This document shows, piece after piece, positions 1 through 10,190 of a stretch of 64,000 nucleotides of DNA. The translations under genes and the position numbers were made by a program. Numbering within the stretch: the first letter of the stretch is position 1; every line of letters begins with the position of its first letter. The notes under the pieces were generated by a model, which worked only from the letters and a program-made list of their open reading frames with translations, made no database searches and had not been told where the DNA came from. This DNA comes from Natrinema salinisoli (GTDB taxonomy: Archaea > Halobacteriota > Halobacteria > Halobacteriales > Natrialbaceae), in the NCBI RefSeq assembly GCF_020405205.1, contig NZ_CP084469.1, positions 3,844,001 through 3,908,000 on the forward strand. Reading direction: 5' to 3'.

Positions 1-1149
1 GTGGATGATCAGCGTCTTCGCGTCGCCGACGTTCGCGAGCAGACTCGAGAGCTCGACCTCGTTACAGACCGTTTCCGCGGCCTCGTACCCGCCCTCGAGT
101 CCGAAGGTGATCATGCCGCCGTAGCCGCCCTCGAGGTACTCCTGAGCGTTGTCGTGGGTCTCGTGGCTCTCGAGGCCGGGGTAGTTGACCCACTCGACGG
201 CCTGGTGGTCGTCGAGGTACTCCGCGACGGCCATCGCGTTGTCGCAGTGTTTCTCCATGCGCAGGGGCAGGGACTCGAGTTTCTGCAGGGTGACCCAGGC
301 GTCGAAGGGGGCCTGCTGGTTGCCCAGATCTCGCAGGCCGCGGGTGCGGGCGACGACGGAGAACGCCGCGTCGCCGAAGGTCTCGCGGAAGTTCACGCCG
401 TGGTAGGCCGGATTCGGCTCGGTGATCTCGGGGTAGTCGCCGTCCTCCCAGGGGAAGGACCCGCCGTCGACGAGGATGCCGCCGACCGTCGAGCCCGCGC
501 CGTGGATCCACTTGGTCGTCGAGTTCCAGACGAGGTCCGCGCCGTGCTCGAGCGGCCGGCAGAGGTACGGCGTCGCGAAGGTGTTATCGACGAACAGCGG
601 CACGTCGTGGTCGTGGGCGATGTCGGCTATCCGCTCGATGTCCGGCGTCACGAGCGCGGGATTGCCGATCGTCTCGAGGTGGACGAAGGCGGTGTCCTCG
701 TCGATCGCCTCCGCGTAGGCCTCGTAGTCCAGCGTGTCGACGAATTTCGTCTCGATACCGCGCTTCGCGACGGTGTGTGTGAGGTAGGTGTAGGTCCCGC
801 CGTACAGCGACGACGAGGAGACGATGTTGTCGCCTACCTCCGCGAGGATGAAGGTAGCGAGGTCGAACGCGGCCATTCCCGAGGAGGTAGCCAGCGCGCC
901 GACGCCGCCCTCGAGGGTCGCGATGCGTTCCTCGAGCATCGCGTTCGTCGGGTTCATGATCCGCGAATAGATGTTGCCCGTCTCCTCGAGGCCGAACAGT
1001 GCGGCGGCGTGGTCGGTGTCCTCGAACTCGTAGGACGTGGTTTGATACAGGGGCGGCGCGCGAGCTCCCGTCGCGGAATCGGGTTCCTGTCCGGCGTGGA
1101 TGCTGTTCGTGGCAAAACGGTGCCCTTCTGAGTCGGGATCGTCGCTCAT
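1..1149 (-). CDS. metY: O-acetylhomoserine sulfhydrylase, C-terminus cut by window edge
   Basis: PLP-dependent Cys/Met-metabolism enzyme that makes homocysteine from O-acetylhomoserine and sulfide. The visible 383 codons start [20 protein letters not shown] and contain the family signatures [30 protein letters not shown] and the PLP-lysine motif [15 protein letters not shown]. The family is usually about 430 residues, so roughly 45 C-terminal residues lie left of base 1. The start is supported by an AGGAG motif (minus strand, 1156-1160) six to seven bases upstream. In many haloarchaea metX (homoserine acetyltransferase) is the next gene; that cannot be seen here. The long open frame on the opposite strand is a shadow. 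Confidence 0.93.
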   Translation of the reverse strand, partial: MSDDPDSEGHRFATNSIHAGQEPDSATGARAPPLYQTTSYEFEDTDHAAALFGLEETGNIYSRIMNPTNAMLEERIATLEGGVGALATSSGMAAFDLATFILAEVGDNIVSSSSLYGGTYTYLTHTVAKRGIETKFVDTLDYEAYAEAIDEDTAFVHLETIGNPALVTPDIERIADIAHDHDVPLFVDNTFATPYLCRPLEHGADLVWNSTTKWIHGAGSTVGGILVDGGSFPWEDGDYPEITEPNPAYHGVNFRETFGDAAFSVVARTRGLRDLGNQQAPFDAWVTLQKLESLPLRMEKHCDNAMAVAEYLDDHQAVEWVNYPGLESHETHDNAQEYLEGGYGGMITFGLEGGYEAAETVCNEVELSSLLANVGDAKTLIIH

Positions 1150-1257
1150 ACCCGTCTCCTTACAGGCAGCCTAAGTAAAACCACTAGACGAATCCCTTCG
1201 AACAGGAAGTCCGTCGATCGTCGTCGGACGTCGGCCGAGGCCAGATCGTATCGGTTC

Positions 1258-2271
1258 TCAGAACTCGAGCACGCTGACGATGCGCAGACTCTCCAGCAGG
1301 AGCCAACAGACGAACGCCGCGTAGAGCACCAGCAGCGACCACGCTTCCCGTCGAGAGAGCTGCATTCCGGTCCGCGAAATTGCGAAGAACACGATGGTCG
1401 CCAGTACCAGAAACCCCATCATCGGGACGATGTGGGCGAAGTTCACCGGCAGGGACCCCGCCACGAGGACGCCGACCGGCACGGCGACGAGCAGGTCGAA
1501 CGTGTTGCTCCCGAGGACGTTCGCCAGCGTGACCGTCGGTCGATCGGCCTTCGCAGCCGTGAGGCTGACGAACGTATCCGGCAGGCTCGAGCCGGCAGCC
1601 ACGACGGTCATCCCCCACAGGAACGAGGGGGTTCCGAAGGCGTCGCCGAGCCCGATCGCTGCGCGGACGAGCGCCTCGACGCCGACGACGATGAACACCA
1701 GCCCGACGACGAACCAGAACCACGTCCGAGCGAGTGCGATCGACGCGTCGGCCGCCTCGTCGGACTCCGCGGCGTCGAGGTACTGCGTGAACAGGTAGAG
1801 CCCGTAGAGCGCGACCGGGAACAGGGCGAGCGGTCTCGAGACGTCTCCTCGTATGGGTCCGCCGACGGTCTCGACGGGGTTGTAGATGACCGCGAGCGAG
1901 AACGTCAACAGCAACGACGCGACCGCGAGCATGTAAAACAGCGACTCCTTGTAGACCAGTTCGCGCGTCGTGTCGATCCCGCCGCCGACGAGCACGGCGA
2001 GTCCCGGAATCACGAGGAGGTTGAACACCGCCGAGCCGACGATCGAACCCACGCCGAGTTCGAACTCCCCGTGTAACAGCGTCGCGAGCAAGACGCTCGC
2101 GAGTTCCGGCGTGCTCGATCCGACGGCGGCGATCACGGCCCCCTGGACGACCGCCGGCAGTCCGTACGCGACCGCGAGTTTGTTCGCCGCGTCCTCGAGC
2201 CAGGCGCTCCCTTTCCAGACGACCGCGGTCCCGGCGGTTGCCATGAGGAGCAGCGTGACGACCTCGAACAC
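1258..2271 (-). CDS. Na+/Ca2+ exchanger family antiporter
   Basis: Ten-to-eleven-TM cation antiporter of the CaCA superfamily (YrbG/NCX_Mj-like) that would exchange Na+ for Ca2+ at the cell membrane. The two inverted alpha repeats are plain: GSSTPELASVLLATLLHGEF with GSIVGSAVFNLLVIPG (about residues 52-92), and AAGSSLPDTFVSLTAAK with ANVLGSNTFDLLVAVP (about residues 225-265). The acidic residues in G-S-S-x-P-E/D that bind the ion are present in both halves. Length (337 residues) is normal for the family. It stands alone, with over 200 bases of upstream intergenic DNA. Confidence 0.93.
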   Translation of the reverse strand: MFEVVTLLLMATAGTAVVWKGSAWLEDAANKLAVAYGLPAVVQGAVIAAVGSSTPELASVLLATLLHGEFELGVGSIVGSAVFNLLVIPGLAVLVGGGIDTTRELVYKESLFYMLAVASLLLTFSLAVIYNPVETVGGPIRGDVSRPLALFPVALYGLYLFTQYLDAAESDEAADASIALARTWFWFVVGLVFIVVGVEALVRAAIGLGDAFGTPSFLWGMTVVAAGSSLPDTFVSLTAAKADRPTVTLANVLGSNTFDLLVAVPVGVLVAGSLPVNFAHIVPMMGFLVLATIVFFAISRTGMQLSRREAWSLLVLYAAFVCWLLLESLRIVSVLEF

Positions 2272-2492
2272 GACCGATGGTTCTCACAGCGATCGAATAA
2301 AACGCTCGACACGACGATCGAATCGGGTCTTCGGCGCTGGGTCCCGTTCGGTGGTAGGTGAAATCGCATAGTAATAGTCGTTCTCCGGCCCGATGCTCGA
2401 GGTACGAACCGAGCCCGCATTCTCCGTTTGATCTGTCTCTCGTGAGCCGACCGTTCCGATATCGGGGTAGGGGCCGAAACTCGTCGATCGGG

Positions 2493-4226
2493 CTATGGTT
2501 GTTGCTCCGGTGACTCGACCCCCGTCGTGCCATCAGGGTCCGCCGGCTCCGACTCCACTACGCCGGGAAGGCGAACCGTGACGGTCGTCCCGTCTTCGCC
2601 GGTCTCGAAGTCGAGATCGCCGCCGAGCGCCGTTACGGACCACGAGACGATCCACAGGCCGAGCCCGCTCCCGTGTTCCAGCGGGGTTTCCTCGCCGCGC
2701 TCGAGCACGGCGAGCTCGTGATCCGGAATCCCCGGCCCGTCGTCGCGGACGGTGAAGACGCCGGTTCGGTCGGCGGCGACGCCGTCGAACTCGACCGCGA
2801 CGTGCGGTTCCTCGGCGTCGGTGTGGCGAACCCCGTTCTCGAGGAGGTTCGCGAAGACGAGTTCGAACAGCTCCCCGTTGGTCCGCATGGCGAGATCCTC
2901 GGGGACGACTACCTCGACGTGTCCCTCCGTTTCCGCCTCGAGATCGGCCGCGACCGACGTGAGCGCGTCGCGGGCGAAGACCGTCGACGGGCGGTTCATC
3001 GACCCGATCGCACGTTCGAAGGTTCGGGCTTTCTCGCCCATCTGCAACACGCCGTCGATATCGTCGTGAACGTCATCGAGCAGTTCCGTGAGTTCGTCGT
3101 CGTCGGTTCGGTCCGCGGCGATACCGACGTACCCGCGAGCGACGGTCAGATCGTTCCGCAGGTTGTGGCGCAACACCCGGTTGAGGATCTCGAGGCGCTG
3201 CTCGCGTCGCTGCTGGTCGGTAACGTCCTGCAGGAGGAGGGTGTGTCCGACGACCCGGTCCGATTCGTTTCGAAGCCGCGACGTCGACACTGCGAGCGTG
3301 CGGCGCTCCCCCCGGACGGTGTGCGTGAGGACCTGGTCGTCGGTCTCGTCGATCCGCAACTCGGTCGCGCGCTCGAGTGGCTCCCCGAGGACGGCCGGTT
3401 TCGTGACGTCGAATACCGTCTCCGCCGCCGGATTGCAGTCGACGATCCGCTCGTCCGTGTCGACGACGAGGAACGGGTTCTCGAGCTCCTCGATCGCGGA
3501 CCGGTCGGCCGTTCGCCGGACTGACGGGCTGTACGCGAACATGCTGCCCCCGACGAACGCGTAGGCGTCGAGCACGACGTGGGGGAGAAACATGACCGCG
3601 GAGAGGTTGAGCTGGGGAACGGGGCCGAGTCCGAAGAGCCAGACGAGCAGGGCGACCCCCGGCGGGAGCGTACTGAGGCCGACTGCGAGCGCCTCTCTCC
3701 GATAGAGGGGGCCGTAGCTGACGACCGTATCGAACAGGAGCAGGGTCCCGGACGCCGCAAAGACCGTGCCGATCATGATCGCGAAGAAGGCCCACGCGTT
3801 GAGATCGTAGGAGACCGTGGCCGCACCGAAGACCGAATCGATTCGGAAGTTCGTCCAGACGATCCCGTGAAGCGGGTTCGTCACGACCAGTACCGTCGTG
3901 AACAGCGGGACGAGTACCAGCAGCCCGAACCACGGGGTTCTGACGAGATTCCCGCGGCCGGTGTACTCGAGGCCGAAGGCCAGAAAGGGCACGCCGGTCC
4001 AGACGATGCCGGTCCAGGTCAGCGCTTCGAACGCCCATCGCAGCGTCGGATCGAAGACCAACAGCCCGATCCCGTAGGAAAAGCACCACAGCGCCTGCGC
4101 GACGAGCGCCAGCAGCAACCAGTTCGCGCCCGGTTTCCCGCGGTGGTGGCGGAGATACCAGAGCAACACCACGGTTCCGAGGCCGGACAGAATCGACCCG
4201 GCCGCCGGCCACGGAATCGAACTCAT
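2493..4226 (-). CDS. 7TM-PAS sensor histidine kinase
   Basis: Membrane sensor kinase of 577 residues. Residues 1-230 form about seven hydrophobic segments like the His_kinase-N 7TM module common in haloarchaea. Residues about 243-340 are a PAS domain (ENPFLVVDTDERIVDCNPAAE). The dimerisation box has the haloarchaeal form VLRHNLRNDL with phospho-accepting His354. The ATPase domain has an N box (NLLENGVRHTD) and G boxes (DDGPGIPDHE, HGSGLGLWIV). No response regulator gene is adjacent, so the partner is unknown. The ligand cannot be read from the sequence. Confidence 0.92.
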   Translation of the reverse strand: MSSIPWPAAGSILSGLGTVVLLWYLRHHRGKPGANWLLLALVAQALWCFSYGIGLLVFDPTLRWAFEALTWTGIVWTGVPFLAFGLEYTGRGNLVRTPWFGLLVLVPLFTTVLVVTNPLHGIVWTNFRIDSVFGAATVSYDLNAWAFFAIMIGTVFAASGTLLLFDTVVSYGPLYRREALAVGLSTLPPGVALLVWLFGLGPVPQLNLSAVMFLPHVVLDAYAFVGGSMFAYSPSVRRTADRSAIEELENPFLVVDTDERIVDCNPAAETVFDVTKPAVLGEPLERATELRIDETDDQVLTHTVRGERRTLAVSTSRLRNESDRVVGHTLLLQDVTDQQRREQRLEILNRVLRHNLRNDLTVARGYVGIAADRTDDDELTELLDDVHDDIDGVLQMGEKARTFERAIGSMNRPSTVFARDALTSVAADLEAETEGHVEVVVPEDLAMRTNGELFELVFANLLENGVRHTDAEEPHVAVEFDGVAADRTGVFTVRDDGPGIPDHELAVLERGEETPLEHGSGLGLWIVSWSVTALGGDLDFETGEDGTTVTVRLPGVVESEPADPDGTTGVESPEQQP

Positions 4227-4389
4227 CGACTCGAGGGTGTAAGTAGATCACCTTCGGTGTTGTGGCCGGACTCTCGCCGCGATCGATCGGCCGTCATCGA
4301 TATCGATCGGCTCTTCAGTAGCATGTCTCGGTCGATTCCGTTCTCGAGTCGCCGCTCACTCCGCGTCGTCGCTGTCAGTTGCGAGGACG

Positions 4390-4755
4390 CTACCGATAGT
4401 ACTCTTCCTTCGAGACGAGATACCCGAGAATCACGAACGAAAACGCCGCGCCGAACAGGTCGCCTTGAACGAATCGAAGCAGAGCGCTCAGTCCGTAGAG
4501 AACGAGCGCCCAAGCCCACGCCCACGACTGGAGGGTCCAGAGCCCGATCGAGACGACTACTTGTGCGACCGAAAGGACGAGAACCAGTAGGCCGAGGAGA
4601 ACGAACGCACCGCCTCGGCCGGCGATAGCGAAACTGAGGGCTGCTACGATAACCGACGCCACGCCGCTGAGTATACAGAAAACCGTGATACCGAGCGGTG
4701 CCGTTTGGCTCCGCGACGGCGTCGGTGTCTCGGGCGGTGTGGAGTTTACCGTCAC
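4390..4755 (-). CDS. small four-TM membrane protein
   Basis: About 121 residues if read from GTG at 4755. The frame is open further, to an ATG at 4860, but a TATA-like TTATTATC on the minus strand lies about 28 bases before the 4755 GTG, as expected for a leaderless haloarchaeal mRNA, and the extra N-terminus is atypical in composition. After a short Pro/Thr/Ser-rich start there are hydrophobic stretches PLGITVFCILSGVASVIVAA, GGAFVLLGLLVLVLSVAQVV, a Trp-rich segment LWTLQSWAWAWALVLYGLSA and FGAAFSFVILGYLVS. I do not recognise the family firmly; it resembles short DUF2127-like or archaeal membrane proteins of unknown role. Confidence 0.65.
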   Translation of the reverse strand: MTVNSTPPETPTPSRSQTAPLGITVFCILSGVASVIVAALSFAIAGRGGAFVLLGLLVLVLSVAQVVVSIGLWTLQSWAWAWALVLYGLSALLRFVQGDLFGAAFSFVILGYLVSKEEYYR

Positions 4756-4884
4756 GAACGGCCATTCGTACGCACCCACGGTTGATAATAATTCTGAAAA
4801 AGATGAGAAATTATGTCTGAATGAGTCGGTCTGGAACGATTTTCTGAACACTGCTCGCACTCAGATGTGATCGAACGGGCGCCT

Positions 4885-6405
4885 CTATTCGAGCAGCGAC
4901 TCGCCCGTCATTTCGGGCGGCTGATCGAGATCGATCAGCTCGAGGATCGTCGGCGCGATGTCCGCGAGCGTCCCGCCCGCTCGAACCGTCCGTCCTCCGG
5001 CGGTTCCGTCGGGCGAGAGGTAGACCAGCGGCACTTCGTTGTACGTGTGCGCGGTGTGTGGGTCCTCCTCGGTTCCCATGTCGTCGGCGTTGCCGTGATC
5101 CGCGGTGATGAGGACGTGTGCGCCGGCGTCCTCGAGCGCCGTCACGAGTCGACCCAACTGCGCGTCGACGGCTTCGACGGCCTCGATCGCGGCCTCGTAA
5201 TCGCCCGTGTGGCCGACCATATCCGGATTTGCGTAGTTGAGGACGAGGACGTCCGGATCGTCCGACCCGATCGTGTCGATCGCAGTATCCGTCACCGCGG
5301 GCGCGCTCATCTCCGGTTGCAGGTCGTAGGTCGGCACGTCTGGGCTCTCGACGATCTTCCGGATCTCGCCGTCGAATTCCACTTCGCGGCCGCCGTTGAG
5401 GAAGTAGGTGACGTGGGCGTACTTCTCGGATTCGGCGATCCGGAGCTGGGTTCGGCCCGCGTCGGCCAGCACCTCGCCCAGCACCTGGTCGGGCTGGTTC
5501 GGCGGGTAGGCTACGGGGAGGTCGAACGTCTCGTCGTACTGGGTCATCATCACGACCTCGGCGTCCGGCGGACTGGTCTCGACGGTGGCCGCCCAGTCCT
5601 CGGGCCGAATATCGGCCAGCATCCGGGTCAGCTGGCGGGCTCGGTCGGAGCGGAAGTTGAACCAGACGACCGAGTCGCCGTCCTCGAGCGCGGGCTGACC
5701 GTCGACCGCCGTCGGCTCGACGAACTCGTCGGTCACGCCCCGATCGTAGGACTCTTTGACGGCGTCGACGGCCGAGTCGGCGGTCCACTCGGCCTCGCGG
5801 TTCACGATGGCGTCGTAAGCGCGGTTCGTCCGGTCCCAGTTCTGGTCGCGGTCCATCGCGTAGTACCGGCCGGAGACCGTCGCCACGTCGCCGGTGCCGT
5901 GCTCGGCGATGACGTCCTCGAGCGTCTCGAGGTACTCTCGCCCACCGGTCGGTGAGGTGTCTCGCCCGTCGGTGATCGCGTGGGTGACGGCCTCGACGTC
6001 GCGGTCGCCGGCCAGTTCGATCAGCGCGTGCAGGTGTTCCTGATCCGAGTGGACTCCGCCGTCGCTGACGAGTCCGAGGAAGTGGATGCGGCCGTCATTC
6101 GCGCTCGCCCGGTCGAACGCCGCGTTGATCGCGTCGTTCTCCCGGAAGGAACCGTCCGCGATCGAGTCCGAAATCCGCGTGTACTCCTGGTAGACGACTC
6201 GCCCGGCCCCGATGTTGAGGTGGCCGACCTCGCTGTTTCCCATCTGACCGACCGGGAGGCCGACGCGCCGGCCCGCGACCTCGAGCCGGCCGTCCGATCC
6301 GGAATCCGAAAGTCGATCGAACACCGGCGTCTCGGCCGCCTGAACCGCGTCTCTGCCGCCGTTACCGAGTCCCCACCCGTCGAGGACGATCAGCGCAGCT
6401 TCCAT
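4885..6405 (-). CDS. gpmI: 2,3-bisphosphoglycerate-independent phosphoglycerate mutase
   Basis: Glycolytic/gluconeogenic enzyme that interconverts 3- and 2-phosphoglycerate using two metal ions. Of 506 residues, the N-terminus MEAALIVLDGWGLG carries the first metal-binding Asp (D9), and MGNSEVGHLNIGAGRVVYQ holds the phosphorylated Ser58. Other family motifs are HFLGLVSDGGVHSDQEHL, DGRDTSP, SGRYYAMDRDQNWDR, NFRSDRARQLTR, SEKYAHVTYFLNGG, NYANPDMVGHTGD and ITADHGNAD, which supply the remaining metal and substrate ligands. Length is normal for this bacterial-type iPGM. Monocistronic by spacing. Confidence 0.97.
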   Translation of the reverse strand: MEAALIVLDGWGLGNGGRDAVQAAETPVFDRLSDSGSDGRLEVAGRRVGLPVGQMGNSEVGHLNIGAGRVVYQEYTRISDSIADGSFRENDAINAAFDRASANDGRIHFLGLVSDGGVHSDQEHLHALIELAGDRDVEAVTHAITDGRDTSPTGGREYLETLEDVIAEHGTGDVATVSGRYYAMDRDQNWDRTNRAYDAIVNREAEWTADSAVDAVKESYDRGVTDEFVEPTAVDGQPALEDGDSVVWFNFRSDRARQLTRMLADIRPEDWAATVETSPPDAEVVMMTQYDETFDLPVAYPPNQPDQVLGEVLADAGRTQLRIAESEKYAHVTYFLNGGREVEFDGEIRKIVESPDVPTYDLQPEMSAPAVTDTAIDTIGSDDPDVLVLNYANPDMVGHTGDYEAAIEAVEAVDAQLGRLVTALEDAGAHVLITADHGNADDMGTEEDPHTAHTYNEVPLVYLSPDGTAGGRTVRAGGTLADIAPTILELIDLDQPPEMTGESLLE

Positions 6406-6522
6406 ACCTACCCGGTTTCCAGCGGCGCCTAATTAGCTGTCGTTGTCGCCGGCACGCGGGAGATTTAACTGCGCTTCCGTGTCGGTCCACGCGAATTCGC
6501 CTCGAAGTCGCGTCGCGTTCCG

Positions 6523-8076
6523 TCAGTCGTTCTGGACGAACTCGCCCGAGCAGTCGTACTCGAGCAGTTCGTACTCCTCGATATCCGGGTCCTCGTAGGG
6601 AGCGGCGCGATCGGTCATGCCGTAGACGGTAACCTTCTCGACGCCGGTTTCGTGAGTCGCGTTCCAGCGCCCGCACAGGTAGTTGGCGAAGTACGAGCGG
6701 TGGTTCTCGTTGTCGGCGTATCGCATGTTGTTGATGTACTTTCGCCACCGGGCGTTCTCGTAGGTTCCATCGACGGACGGCGGTCTGTCCCAGTTGACTG
6801 CCGAATGGTGGTAGACGTCGGTTTCCGTTCCGTTCTCGAGTTGACTGGGGACGACGAGCCACTTGGCCGTGGAGACCGGGGTGGGGGCGAACATCTGCCA
6901 ACTCTGATCGATCTGTGTGGTATCGATGACGTCCTCGGCAGGGTCGGGAATCTCGGTGTAATCGACCGCTGCGGCGTTCGAAAGGACGACGAGGGAGAGG
7001 AAGAGCCACGGGACGATCGTCGAGAACAGGACGTGGCCGCGGATCCTAACAGCAGTAAGGGCGGGGAGTGCCTCTCGGTCCGCCGGAAGCAAGGGGACGG
7101 AGAGTCGCGGCGCAGTTCCTCGGACCCGTTCCATACCGCGACGGAGTTCGGATGCGATCCCGACTCGAGTCGCCAGCGCAGTGAGCAGGTCCCAGACGAC
7201 CGGTGGATAGAACACGAGCAGTCCGGCGACGGAGATGAGCGGGAAGAGACCGATTTGGAGCATGACGATCATACCGAGATGCATACCGACGAAACACGAC
7301 GTGAACAGTGCCCGTCGATAGCCGGTCAGCACGAGCAACAGCGGTGACAGCAAGAGAAGCGTCATCCAGACGTACGAGAAGACGCGCAGGAGGAGGAACT
7401 GTTCCGCGATGACGTTCCCGAGCAGGATCGTGAGGTGATCGGCCTGGAACACCTCGACGAGCGCGTCACCGCTCATCCAGACGTCGCCTCTGGTCTTGTG
7501 GATGGCATTGATCACGTACACGAGCAACACCTGCAACAGCACTGCCATAGTCGCGATGGAGGTCACCGTCGTCCGATCCTGCTCGTGCCGGCGGGCATCG
7601 ATCGACCAGCACTCGCCGAGGGGAAGAAAGATCCCCCAGAAGAGGAGCATTCGCAACATGATGTCGCCACTGTTGAGAATCATCGGGTTACGGACGTGTA
7701 GCGAGGCCAACAGCAGCCACGAGACGATCGTCGCGACCCTCGTCCGGTAGCCGACGACCATCGCGAGAGCGAAGAGGCCGGCGATGCAAAACAGGAGTCC
7801 CTGTGCCCACGCTTCACCAGAAACGGCGTGGATGGAGTAAACCGACGAGTAATCCGAGAACAGCGCCTCGAGCGGGAGCACACCTGCGTCCGTGTAGAAC
7901 GCCGTCAGGTTCCGCGATCGGAGTATCAGGTCGACGATCACCAGCGTGCCGACCGCGATACGGAACGCGGCGAGCGCCCGCAGGTCGATGGCGAACCGGC
8001 GAGCAATCGACTGCGAGGCGCGATCCACTGCGTTCGTCAGCCGATGCCGTGCGTTGAAGGGGAGGGCCTGAGCCAT
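6523..8076 (-). CDS. HTTM-domain membrane protein
   Basis: 517-residue polytopic protein. Residues about 20-310 match the HTTM (horizontally transferred transmembrane) domain related to vitamin K-dependent gamma-carboxylase: RSRNLTAFYTDAGVLP, SLHVRNPMILNSGDIMLRML, PLGECWSID and VYVINAIHKTRGDVWMSGDA. After the last hydrophobic stretches a soluble tail (about 385-517) has DQSWQMFAPTPVSTAKWLVV and RWRKYINNMRYADNENHR. Carboxylase activity has not been shown for archaeal HTTM proteins, so no reaction is assigned. Its upstream neighbour is a zinc-ribbon gene 139 bases away. Confidence 0.88.
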   Translation of the reverse strand: MAQALPFNARHRLTNAVDRASQSIARRFAIDLRALAAFRIAVGTLVIVDLILRSRNLTAFYTDAGVLPLEALFSDYSSVYSIHAVSGEAWAQGLLFCIAGLFALAMVVGYRTRVATIVSWLLLASLHVRNPMILNSGDIMLRMLLFWGIFLPLGECWSIDARRHEQDRTTVTSIATMAVLLQVLLVYVINAIHKTRGDVWMSGDALVEVFQADHLTILLGNVIAEQFLLLRVFSYVWMTLLLLSPLLLVLTGYRRALFTSCFVGMHLGMIVMLQIGLFPLISVAGLLVFYPPVVWDLLTALATRVGIASELRRGMERVRGTAPRLSVPLLPADREALPALTAVRIRGHVLFSTIVPWLFLSLVVLSNAAAVDYTEIPDPAEDVIDTTQIDQSWQMFAPTPVSTAKWLVVPSQLENGTETDVYHHSAVNWDRPPSVDGTYENARWRKYINNMRYADNENHRSYFANYLCGRWNATHETGVEKVTVYGMTDRAAPYEDPDIEEYELLEYDCSGEFVQND

Positions 8077-8215
8077 GGTCTGATCTGCTCGTCCGCTCTT
8101 CCCCGATCACGCATCGACTGTCATAAGTTTGTTGTTTACTGAAACGTCTCCTATCGCGGTCGGTACACGTTCGGTCACGAGGTGGGATCGAAAAGACGAC
8201 GACCGTCCGCTCCGG

Positions 8216-8491
8216 TCAGTGTGACGAACGGGTCGCATCGTCGTGTTCGAACATCGCGCCGCAGTCGCCGCACGTCGTCCCCTTTCCGGGTTTTACTCGT
8301 TGTGCAAAAACGGCACCACACTCGTCACAGATCATGAACAGTCGGTCTTCGGGTGAGACGCCGGCCTCGAACCGGGCGTGGATCCAGGCGTCGGGGTTTC
8401 CCTCCTCGTAGAGGGTGACCCCGCAACTGTTCTGTCGCCAGTTGATCGCACGGTCCTCGCGGGTAGTCGCTGCCGGTTCTCGCTCGGACAT
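8216..8491 (-). CDS. small zinc-ribbon protein
   Basis: 91-residue acidic protein conserved in appearance with halobacterial small zinc proteins. Two CxxC knuckles, CDECGAVFAQ (about residues 55-64) and CGDCGAMFEH (about 74-83), suggest a single structural zinc site. The N-terminal half (INWRQNSCGVTLYEEGNPDAWIHARF) holds an extra Cys and may be a second fold. It is divergent from nurA, with starts about 125 bases apart and an AT-rich stretch near 8512-8545 between them. A nucleic-acid or protein-binding adaptor role is only an inference from the fold. Confidence 0.78.
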   Translation of the reverse strand: MSEREPAATTREDRAINWRQNSCGVTLYEEGNPDAWIHARFEAGVSPEDRLFMICDECGAVFAQRVKPGKGTTCGDCGAMFEHDDATRSSH

Positions 8492-8616
8492 CGAGATATC
8501 TACACGCTCGTTCCATCCATATATACGTTTTCTGATAATTCTTTACCCGGGCTCGAGTTAACTGTCCTCGATCGGCGACCACTGGGTTTTTGCGGGTCGG
8601 GTGGGAGCCACCTGTC

Positions 8617-9894
8617 ATGACGCTCGATCCGGTCCACTTCGACGGTATCGCGCGGCTCGCGAGGCGGATCGACCACGGGACCGACGAGCGGGACCGTCGC
8701 GCCTTCGCCGAGACCGTCTGGGAGGAGTTCCTCGACCCGCTGGTGTTCGACGGGCGGACGGTCCTCGAGCCGGTCGACGAGCGGGCGCGACGCGTCGTCG
8801 ACTGCGAGGCGGTGGCGCTTCGCGACAGCGAGTTTCCGACCGAACACGGCCTCGACGCGGGGACGATCAATCCGACGACGTTCAAGAACGGCCTGGTCGT
8901 CGATATCGCGCAGGCCGCGATGAGCGCGACCCCGAGCGATCTCGACCTCCATCGCTCTCGAACGACCGTGATGACGGTCCACTCGAACGACGAGACCATG
9001 ATGGTCGACGAGACCTGGGGCAAGTTCGACGAGGGATACAGTCAGAGTCGTGCGGTCAAGATTCCCCCGCTGCCGCGCTTCGCCGAGGGCGTCGTCCACG
9101 CGCTCGCACTCTACCTCGCCGAGAGCAAGCACGCCCGCGACCACGCCGAAACGGTCGCGGACCTGCTCGTGCTCGACGGCCCGCTGTACCCCCGGGGCCT
9201 GCTGCGCTGGGCCGACCAGCACCCCGACCTCGCCGACTTCCTGCTCGAGGACCCCCGTCCGACGACGGTCCTCGAAAACTACGTCCGACTGGTCGAGAAC
9301 TTCGTCGACCGGGACGTCCCGCTCGTCGGCTTCGTCAAAAACCCGGCGACGCGAGTGCTCACGCGGACGCTCAAGTCGAAACGCAACGTCGATATCAGCG
9401 TGCCCTGGAGCGACGACTCGGCGCTGTTCACCCGCCTCCTCGAGCGCGGCGAGTACGTCGACGATATCGACGGCGACCGCTGGGAGCGAGACACGTCGGC
9501 GCTGACCTACACGAACTGGTTCCGGTCGCGCGGCGGCGTCGACCAGCCGCTGTCGACCGAGGGCGACGCGCTCGGAGTCGAGCGTCGCCTCGAGCGCGAG
9601 GCCTACGAGGTTACCTTCTTCGTGATCTACGACCCGCGGGACGACCTCCTGTACCGGATCGAGGCCCCCTACGCGTTCACGAAGGATCCGGAAACCCGAG
9701 AGCGGCTCACGATGCAGCTGTTACAGGACGTCGCCGTCGCCCACGGCCCGCCGACGATCGTCGACAAGGCCGACGAACTCGCCCGGATCAGCAACTCGGA
9801 GAAAGCGTCGCTCCGCGAGACGCTCGAGGAGCGCTTCGACGCGGCCCAGGATCGGACGTACGACGACCACCGGTGGGACGAACAGCCGTATTGA
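8617..9894 (+). CDS. nurA: NurA-family DNA end-processing nuclease
   Basis: 425-residue protein of the archaeal NurA family, the 5'-to-3' nuclease that works with the HerA translocase and Mre11-Rad50 at DNA double-strand breaks. The start chosen is ATG 8617 (MTLDPVHFDG); the frame runs nine codons further upstream without a better start. Family-like segments are VVDCEAVALRDSEF near residue 60, LVVDIAQAAMSATPSD, LLVLDGPLYPRGLL (about 175-190), PLVGFVKNPATRVLTR and IYDPRDDLLYRIEAPYA near the C-terminus. The exact metal ligands cannot be fixed without alignment. herA lies on the same strand 2.7 kb downstream. Confidence 0.85.
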   Translation: MTLDPVHFDGIARLARRIDHGTDERDRRAFAETVWEEFLDPLVFDGRTVLEPVDERARRVVDCEAVALRDSEFPTEHGLDAGTINPTTFKNGLVVDIAQAAMSATPSDLDLHRSRTTVMTVHSNDETMMVDETWGKFDEGYSQSRAVKIPPLPRFAEGVVHALALYLAESKHARDHAETVADLLVLDGPLYPRGLLRWADQHPDLADFLLEDPRPTTVLENYVRLVENFVDRDVPLVGFVKNPATRVLTRTLKSKRNVDISVPWSDDSALFTRLLERGEYVDDIDGDRWERDTSALTYTNWFRSRGGVDQPLSTEGDALGVERRLEREAYEVTFFVIYDPRDDLLYRIEAPYAFTKDPETRERLTMQLLQDVAVAHGPPTIVDKADELARISNSEKASLRETLEERFDAAQDRTYDDHRWDEQPY

Positions 9895-10190
9895 CCTTCG
9901 CTGTGTGGACGGTTCTCGCCGCCGACTCGAGAGACGCAGGAAAACCTGCGGCCAGCCGCGAGCTCGGTTCGGAGCCGCCGATTCTCGGCGTACTCCGACT
10001 CCGTCGACGGCTTCGAGACCGGCGCGCGTATGGATGGCGATTGGCATCGTTCGGCGGTCGTCGGTGACCGAGCCGTCCTGTCTGAAGACGCGATCGAGCG
10101 AGACGAGGGGGTCGTCGTTCTGACGGTGGGACTGGATCGGCAGCGGTCGGTACGAAAAATTGAACCCGAGAGCACTGTTCGCGGCTCCCG
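9895..10190. other. 296-base spacer without a convincing gene
   Basis: Lies between the 3' ends of nurA (plus) and the small minus-strand gene that ends at 10191. Open frames here on both strands have Ser/Arg-rich shadow composition and no start signal. No hairpin of note was seen. Confidence 0.5.

Noticed and set aside
1-1131. 376-codon open frame on the plus strand
   Set aside because: Antisense shadow of the O-acetylhomoserine sulfhydrylase, whose motifs and PLP lysine are clear.
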